Assembly: GCA_017500625.1 (NCBI GenBank)
Contig: JAFVYX010000110.1
Coordinates: 1-5,717 of the forward strand
Length of the DNA stretch: 5,717 nucleotides
DNA from: Clostridia bacterium
GTDB lineage: Bacteria > Bacillota_A > Clostridia > Oscillospirales > CAG-272
Reading direction: 5' to 3'
Shown piece after piece: positions 1 to 5,717 of the stretch (position 1 is its first letter; every line of letters begins with the position of its first letter). Under the pieces are notes generated by a model. The model did no database searches, was not told where the DNA came from, and was given only the letters and a program-made list of their open reading frames with translations. The position numbers were made by a program, and so were the translations under genes.

Positions 1-1720
<1,720 letters not shown>

Positions 1721-1722
<2 letters not shown>

Positions 1723-1727
1723 GGAAG
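1721..1727 (+). promoter_or_regulatory. Ribosome binding site of dtd
   Basis: AAGGAAG overlaps the last two bases of the rel TAA stop. Its AAGGA core ends 6 nt before the ATG at 1732. The position supports that start and suggests that ribosomes ending rel translation can help initiation on dtd. Confidence 0.75.
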
Positions 1728-1731
1728 TAAC

Positions 1732-2196
1732 ATGATTGCAGTATTACAGCGCGTTCTCTCGGCCGCGGTTACCGCAGACGGCGAGAGCGCAGGCAGCATA
1801 GACGCGGGGCTTTTTATTCTTCTCGGTGTCCTTGACGGGGATACCGAGGAGGACGCCCGCCTCCTTGCCGAAAAAATCGCCAAGCTCCGTATTTTTACCG
1901 ACGAGAATGACAAAATGAATCTGTCGGTCACCGACGTCGGCGGCGGAGCTCTTGTGGTGTCCAACTTTACCCTCGCCGCGAATTATGCTAAGGGCAACCG
2001 CCCCGATTACCTGCGCGCCGCCGCGCCTACCGTGGCCGAGCCGCTGTACGTCCGCTTCTCGGAATTCCTCCGTGAGAGGGTGGGGCGCGTGGAGAACGGC
2101 GTTTTCGGTGCCGATATGAAGATCGCCATGACGGCGGACGGCCCCGTGACGATCGTTATGGATTCGGCGGCGCTTCACAAGGGAGGTCGCGCATGA
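1732..2196 (+). CDS. dtd: D-aminoacyl-tRNA deacylase (Dtd)
   Basis: Dtd hydrolyses D-amino acids (and, in the family, mischarged glycine) from tRNA, recycling the tRNA and keeping D-residues out of proteins. It acts in the cytoplasm as a homodimer. The 154-residue length is close to the usual 145-150. The N-terminus MIAVLQRVLSAAVT, the LRIFTDENDKMNLS segment (52-65), RPDY (90-93), FGADM (125-129) and the Gly-Pro pair G137-P138 of the cross-subunit cis-proline motif place it in the DTD1 family. Both signature motifs differ from the consensus: SQxxT reads S77-N78-F79-T80, and NxGPxT reads A135-D136-G137-P138-V139-T140. The Gly-Pro pair and both threonines are kept, so activity is likely retained. 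It is not the related ATD, which has PQxxT. The start is fixed by the Shine-Dalgarno at 1721-1727, and the TGA overlaps the hemZ ATG (ATGA). Pairing with rel is common in Firmicutes. Confidence 0.95.
   Translation: MIAVLQRVLSAAVTADGESAGSIDAGLFILLGVLDGDTEEDARLLAEKIAKLRIFTDENDKMNLSVTDVGGGALVVSNFTLAANYAKGNRPDYLRAAAPTVAEPLYVRFSEFLRERVGRVENGVFGADMKIAMTADGPVTIVMDSAALHKGGRA
2181..2186 (+). promoter_or_regulatory. Ribosome binding site of hemZ
   Basis: GGGAGG lies inside the last codons of dtd, 6 nt before the hemZ ATG at 2193. Together with the ATGA stop/start overlap, this fixes the hemZ start and implies translational coupling to dtd. Confidence 0.75.
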
Positions 2197-3731
2197 TCCT
2201 GAAGATCGACGGTAGCATCAACCGCTACTACGTGCAAACGCTCTGCATGGTCTTTTTTCCCGGTGCCACCTTTTCGGAGAGTGAGCAATCGGGCCCCGAC
2301 GTGCCTGAGGTGACCGTCTCGCTCACAAGGGAGGGAGACACCGTTCGCTCGGTCGCCACAATGCGTGTCGGCGACAAGGAAACGCGCGGTGAGGGGGCCT
2401 CGGACGTCGGTACGGACAAAAGCGCCGCAAGAGCCGAAAAGATCGCCGTGGGCCGTGCGGTATTCGCGGCGGGCAAGGCCTTCTTTTCCTATACGCCGCC
2501 GTGGGGGATCCTGACGGGCGTGCGCCCCGCCAAGGTCGCCAGTGAGCTGATTGCCAAGGGCAACGGTATCCGCAATTCCCGCGCCATTCTGCGCGATCAG
2601 TACTTTTTGAATCCACGCAAGGCGGCTCTCGCCGTATCGGTGGCCTCCACCGAGATGAAGCTGACGCAAAAGCTCCCCTCCGACCTTTGCAGCGTGTACG
2701 TCTCGATCCCATCCTGCCCCTCGCGATGCGCCTATTGCTCCTTCGTATCCTACACCTCGGGAAAGCTTCTCTCGCTCATTGACGAGTACCTTCTTGAGCT
2801 GTATCGGGATATCGACGATATCTTTGCCACCATTCGCGAGCTGGGACTTCGCGTGGCCACCGTCTACATCGGCGGTGGCACTCCCACGGTGCTTTCGCCC
2901 CTGCAGATGTCACGCCTTCTTGAATGCATCGGCAGGAACGTCGATCCCTCGACGCTTCTCGAATTCACGGTGGAGGCGGGGCGCCCCGACACGATCACAA
3001 GGGAAAAGCTTGACGCGATCCGAGAGGGCGGTGCGGGCCGCATCAGCGTCAACCCCCAAACGCTTTCGGACGACGTCCTTCGCTCGATCGGCCGCCACCA
3101 CACGGTCGAGGAGTTCTACCGTGCCTTTGCCACGGCGCGTGAGGCGGGGATCGGAGCCATTAACGTGGATATGATCGCGGGGCTTCCCGAGGATACCTTC
3201 CGTATCTTCTCGGATTCGCTCGATAAGGTCATGGATCTGACTCCCGAGAACATTACGGTGCACACCTTCTGCGTCAAGCGCTCGGCGGCGCTCCGTCAGA
3301 AGGACGGCATTTACGCCCTCGGCTCGGCCGATGCTGCCAAGAGCGTGGAATATTCCCAGATGCAGACAAAGCTTCTGGGATACCGTCCCTATTATATGTA
3401 TCGCCAGAAGAACACGGTCGGAAACCTTGAGAACGTGGGCTACGCGCTCCCCGGAACCGAGGGGCTCTATAATATTTTTATGATGGAGGAGCTGCACAGC
3501 ATCTTCGCCGTGGGGGCGGGAGCCGTGACCAAGCTTGTGCGCCGTGAGTCTCCTCTTGCGGCCAATGCGGTCATTGAGCGCATATTTATGCCCAAATATC
3601 CATATGAATACTTAAGAGACGCCGCGCGCCTCCGTGACGGTGATGCCGCGGCGGGGCTGGCCTCCAAACGGGAGAGAATACTCTCCTTCTTTAAGGAGAA
3701 AGAGAATGATCAAAGCGAGAACGGTATTTGA
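2193..3731 (+). CDS. hemZ: HemZ-type radical SAM protein (oxygen-independent coproporphyrinogen III oxidase family)
   Basis: Radical SAM protein of the HemN/HemW/HemZ superfamily, usually annotated as anaerobic coproporphyrinogen III dehydrogenase, which would convert coproporphyrinogen III to protoporphyrinogen IX. It has 512 residues, with a HemZ-type N-terminal extension ending in PPWGILTGVRP (102-112). The [4Fe-4S]/SAM motif CxxxCxxC is C175, C179, C182 in the context IPSCPSRCAYCSF. The glycine-rich GGGTPT is at 227-232. The C-terminal region has NLENVGYALPG (411-421), MMEELHSIFAVGAGAVTK (430-447) and PKYPYEY (467-473), all typical of HemZ. The motif continues C-S-F, as in HemW and HemZ, rather than the C-x-C of true HemN, so the oxidase reaction is not shown by sequence. 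It overlaps dtd by 4 nt and the downstream kinase by 26 nt. The last 150 bases carry a cluster of AT-rich codons (ATA, CCA, TTA, AGA, AGA, ATA) otherwise uncommon in the gene. The subfamily is secure; the physiological substrate is not. Confidence 0.93.
   Translation: MILKIDGSINRYYVQTLCMVFFPGATFSESEQSGPDVPEVTVSLTREGDTVRSVATMRVGDKETRGEGASDVGTDKSAARAEKIAVGRAVFAAGKAFFSYTPPWGILTGVRPAKVASELIAKGNGIRNSRAILRDQYFLNPRKAALAVSVASTEMKLTQKLPSDLCSVYVSIPSCPSRCAYCSFVSYTSGKLLSLIDEYLLELYRDIDDIFATIRELGLRVATVYIGGGTPTVLSPLQMSRLLECIGRNVDPSTLLEFTVEAGRPDTITREKLDAIREGGAGRISVNPQTLSDDVLRSIGRHHTVEEFYRAFATAREAGIGAINVDMIAGLPEDTFRIFSDSLDKVMDLTPENITVHTFCVKRSAALRQKDGIYALGSADAAKSVEYSQMQTKLLGYRPYYMYRQKNTVGNLENVGYALPGTEGLYNIFMMEELHSIFAVGAGAVTKLVRRESPLAANAVIERIFMPKYPYEYLRDAARLRDGDAAAGLASKRERILSFFKEKENDQSENGI
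3670..3699 (+). promoter_or_regulatory. Possible pair of mutually exclusive hairpins controlling the kinase ribosome binding site
   Basis: Inside the hemZ 3' end, GGAGAG (3671-3676) can pair with CTCTCC (3681-3686) across a 4-nt AATA loop; G3670 and T3687 could add a G-U pair. The same pyrimidine strand, as TCTCCTT (3682-3688), can instead pair perfectly with AAGGAGA (3693-3699) across a 4-nt CTTT loop. The second structure would hide the Shine-Dalgarno of the next gene and the first would free it. The complementarity is seen directly; a regulatory role is inference. The stems are short and lie in purine/pyrimidine-rich sequence, so chance is possible. Confidence 0.35.
3693..3698 (+). promoter_or_regulatory. 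Ribosome binding site of the nucleoside kinase
   Basis: AAGGAG, the strongest Shine-Dalgarno in the window, ends 7 nt before the ATG at 3706. It decides the start of the kinase in favour of 3706 over an in-frame GTG at 3634, which has no such site. Confidence 0.8.
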
Positions 3732-4614
3732 TGGAGAGGCCGACAAGCGGGCATACGTCCTTTCGTGTGAGGCGGGCTATGAGGCCGCCCTTGACGGAGC
3801 GGTGCGCCGCGTGTTAGCCATTCCCGACTGCCGTACCGTTCTGCTCTCGGGCCCGACCTGCTCGGGAAAGACCACCACGGCAAAAAAGCTCATCACGGAG
3901 TTCTCCGAGGCGGGCGCCCGTGTGCGCGTGGTCTCGATCGACGATTTCTTTTACGATCGCGCGCTCCTTATCGAGCGGGCGGTCGCTACGGGCGGACGGA
4001 TCGATTTCGATTCCCCCTCCACCATTGATATGGAGGCCCTCGCCGAAGCGGTGGACGATATCCTCTCGGGACGCCCCGCGCGCCTGCCGCGCTTTGATTT
4101 CCTGTCGGGGCGGCGCTGTGAGACCGTAACGGTTCCGCACGGCGAGCACGACGTATATATTTTTGAAGGAATCCAGGCGATCTATCCCACCGTTACCGCG
4201 CTGTTTGCGGGGCATCGGTGCGCCTCGGTCTTCGCCTTTGCCGAGAGGGGCATCGCCCTTGCGGATACGGCCTTTGACCGCACCGAGCTGCGCCTTCTGC
4301 GCCGCCTTGTGCGCGATTACAACTTCCGCGGAGCCGATCCCACCTTCACGCTTGATCTTTGGGAGAGCGTCCGAGAGAACGAGGAGAAAAATATTCTTCC
4401 CTATATCGGCACGCAGGACGTGGTGATCGACTCGACCCTCGGCTATGAGCTTTCGGCCCTTAAGCCCTTTCTTTTGCCCCTCCTTTCACGCATTCCCGAG
4501 GAGCATTCCTTTTACAGCGAGGCGAGGCGGATCGCCTCGACGCTTTCCCGCATTGATGAGATTTCCAAATCCTACATTCCCGCGACCTCGGTCTATCGGG
4601 AGTTTTTGGGGTGA
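3706..4614 (+). CDS. Uridine kinase-family nucleoside kinase (P-loop, PRK/URK superfamily)
   Basis: Probable cytoplasmic kinase transferring a phosphate from ATP to a nucleoside, most likely uridine/cytidine, for nucleotide salvage. The 302-residue protein has a Walker A loop G49-PTCS-G54-K55-T56 followed by TTAKKL, the SIDDFFYDR segment (77-85; D79 and D80 are acid candidates for substrate or metal binding), RFDFLSGRR (129-137), EGIQAIYP (154-161), a lid-like arginine-rich segment with RLLRRLVRDYNFRG (196-209), a WESVRENEEKNI stretch (219-230) and an IPATSVYREFLG C-terminus. These match the catalytic half of the clostridial 'nucleoside kinase' proteins of about 550 residues. The N-terminal TGS and synthetase-like part of those proteins is absent, leaving only about 40 residues before the P-loop. 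The start at 3706 has a strong Shine-Dalgarno; an upstream GTG (3634) would add 24 arginine- and proline-rich residues encoded inside hemZ and is unlikely. The start lies 26 nt before the hemZ stop, so coupling is likely. Substrate is inferred from family only. Confidence 0.88.
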   Translation: MIKARTVFDGEADKRAYVLSCEAGYEAALDGAVRRVLAIPDCRTVLLSGPTCSGKTTTAKKLITEFSEAGARVRVVSIDDFFYDRALLIERAVATGGRIDFDSPSTIDMEALAEAVDDILSGRPARLPRFDFLSGRRCETVTVPHGEHDVYIFEGIQAIYPTVTALFAGHRCASVFAFAERGIALADTAFDRTELRLLRRLVRDYNFRGADPTFTLDLWESVRENEEKNILPYIGTQDVVIDSTLGYELSALKPFLLPLLSRIPEEHSFYSEARRIASTLSRIDEISKSYIPATSVYREFLG

Positions 4615-4617
4615 CGT

Positions 4618-5717
4618 ATGAAGATTTTATTTGACAGTCCTTTTCTTCCCACAGGGGAGCGCGCCTTCGTTACGGTGGAGGATTCGCGTATCACGGCAAT
4701 CACGGCCGAGCGGCCGCAAGGCCCCTTTGATCGTGTGATCGAGGCGCGCGGCAAGCTCCTGACACCGGGGCTTGTGAACGCGCATTGCCATTCGGCGATG
4801 ACGCTTTTTCGCGGCCACGGCGAGGATCTGCCGCTCGACCGCTGGCTTACCGAGCGCATCTTTCCCGCCGAGGACCTTCTCAGCGACCGCTCGGTGTACC
4901 TCGCCTCAAAGCTGGCGATTGCCGAGATGCTGGCGGGGGGCGTGACCTCCTTCTCGGATATGTACTTCTTTTGCGATGCCACGGCTCGTGCCGTCGCCGA
5001 GAGCGGCATCAAGGCCAATCTCTCGCGCAGCATCGTCTCCTTTGACGAGACCGCCGATTATGCGGCGGACAGCCGCGTCCTTGAGGCGCTTTCTCTCTAT
5101 AACGCCTGGAACGGCGCCGAGGAGGGGAGGATTCGCATCGACTTATCCCTCCACGCCGAATATACGAACGTGGCTTCGTGCGTACGCTACGTAGCCGAAT
5201 GGGCGAAAAAGCTTTCGGCCCGCGTCCAGATCCACCTCTCGGAGACCGAAAAGGAGCACAGAGAGTGCCTTGGCCGACATGGGGTGACTCCCGCGCGCTT
5301 TTTCCTCGATAACGGCCTCTTTGACGTGCCCGTGGTCGCCGCCCACTGCGTGTACCTTGAAGCCGCTGACCGTGAGATCCTCGCTACCCACGGGGCAACG
5401 GCGGTCCATAACCCGATCAGCAACCTGAAGCTCGGCAGCGGCGTGATGGCGCTCGGCCAAACGGTTGCCGCAGGCGTTTCGGTGGCTCTCGGCACCGATG
5501 GTGCGGCCTCCAATAACCGCCTCGACCTTTTGCGCGAGATGCAGACCGCCATTCTCCTCGAAAAGGGCATGACGGGGAAGCCCGAGGGCTTCACGGCGGC
5601 CGAGGGGCTGGCGCTCGCCACCAAGAACGGCGCCTTTGCCCAGGGGAGAGTGGATTCGGGCCGCCTCGAGGTGGGGTGCCGCGCCGACCTTGCGCTCTTC
5701 GATCTTCGCGGGCTTCA
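4618..5717 (+). CDS. mtaD: Amidohydrolase, probable 5'-methylthioadenosine/S-adenosylhomocysteine deaminase, 3'-truncated
   Basis: Metal-dependent amidohydrolase of the MTA/SAH deaminase type, which converts methylthioadenosine or S-adenosylhomocysteine to the inosyl form plus ammonia, recycling SAM by-products. The frame is open from the ATG to the window edge (366 complete codons; the family is about 400-440, so perhaps 40-70 residues are missing). Visible features are TPGLVNAHCHSAMTLFRG with the metal pair H56 and H58, E85 in the IFPAED segment, R137 and R153 in positions resembling the substrate arginines of Thermotoga MTA/SAH deaminase, H179, QIHLSETEKE with metal ligand H206 and catalytic E209, AAHCVYL with H243, NPISNLKLGSG (265-275) and GTDGAASNN with metal ligand D294 (292-300). 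The TGA of the kinase ends 3 nt before the ATG. The only upstream Shine-Dalgarno-like sequence is a weak GGGGTG at 4608-4613, so translation probably relies on coupling. The neighbouring kinase fits a nucleoside salvage role. Other deaminases of the family (guanine, chlorohydrolase-like) are less likely. Confidence 0.9.
   Translation, partial: MKILFDSPFLPTGERAFVTVEDSRITAITAERPQGPFDRVIEARGKLLTPGLVNAHCHSAMTLFRGHGEDLPLDRWLTERIFPAEDLLSDRSVYLASKLAIAEMLAGGVTSFSDMYFFCDATARAVAESGIKANLSRSIVSFDETADYAADSRVLEALSLYNAWNGAEEGRIRIDLSLHAEYTNVASCVRYVAEWAKKLSARVQIHLSETEKEHRECLGRHGVTPARFFLDNGLFDVPVVAAHCVYLEAADREILATHGATAVHNPISNLKLGSGVMALGQTVAAGVSVALGTDGAASNNRLDLLREMQTAILLEKGMTGKPEGFTAAEGLALATKNGAFAQGRVDSGRLEVGCRADLALFDLRGL

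Noticed and set aside
2910..3497. Minus-strand open frame of 195 codons opposite hemZ
   Set aside because: It is antisense to the conserved radical SAM core, with no recognisable domain; it is a shadow of the codon bias.
3582..3599. Inverted repeat ATATTT/AAATAT with a 6-nt loop
   Set aside because: The stem is all A-T and six pairs long, has no following T-run, and lies in conserved coding sequence, so it is not a convincing terminator or operator.
3574..3612. Possible internal promoter for the kinase in the AT-rich patch (TTGAGC as -35, TATGAA or TATCCA as -10)
   Set aside because: No pair has both good matches and 16-18 nt spacing, and the bases are explained by hemZ codons.
3634..3705. 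Upstream in-frame GTG start for the kinase, adding 24 residues
   Set aside because: It has no Shine-Dalgarno, the added residues are arginine/proline-rich and unlike the family, and a strong AAGGAG sits at the right distance before the ATG at 3706.

Overview
The window is a fully coding, single-strand stretch of a GC-rich bacterial chromosome. It holds five consecutive plus-strand genes with junctions of at most 9 nt or with overlaps, so it reads as one operon segment: rel (5'-truncated by the window edge), dtd, hemZ, a uridine-kinase-family nucleoside kinase, and an MTA/SAH-deaminase-type amidohydrolase (3'-truncated). There is no intergenic space for a conventional promoter or terminator. 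I see no tRNA, rRNA, CRISPR array, insertion sequence or phage gene.

A single bifunctional-type Rel, the rel-dtd pairing, a HemZ-type radical SAM protein and a P-loop kinase resembling the catalytic half of the Firmicutes 'nucleoside kinase' all point to Clostridia (Bacillota). The high GC at third positions, with Arg mostly CGC/CGT and Ile mostly ATC/ATT, fits a GC-rich lineage, perhaps of the gut Oscillospirales or Christensenellales sort. That placement is inference from gene content and composition only.

Layout: 1-1722 is the C-terminal three quarters or so of Rel (synthetase, TGS, helical, zinc-finger and ACT regions; the HD hydrolase domain lies mostly off the left edge). 1732-2196 is D-aminoacyl-tRNA deacylase. 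2193-3731 is HemZ. 3706-4614 is the nucleoside kinase, whose start lies inside the end of hemZ. 4618-5717 is the amidohydrolase, still open at the right edge.

Functionally, the first two genes concern translation stress and quality control: (p)ppGpp turnover, and removal of D-amino acids from tRNA. The last two probably concern nucleoside and S-adenosylmethionine by-product salvage. HemZ sits between them and has an uncertain physiological substrate. I do not see a new defence or mobile system. The points most worth a second look are a pair of mutually exclusive hairpins over the kinase ribosome binding site, substitutions in both signature motifs of Dtd, and a kinase without the N-terminal TGS/synthetase-like module common in its clostridial relatives.
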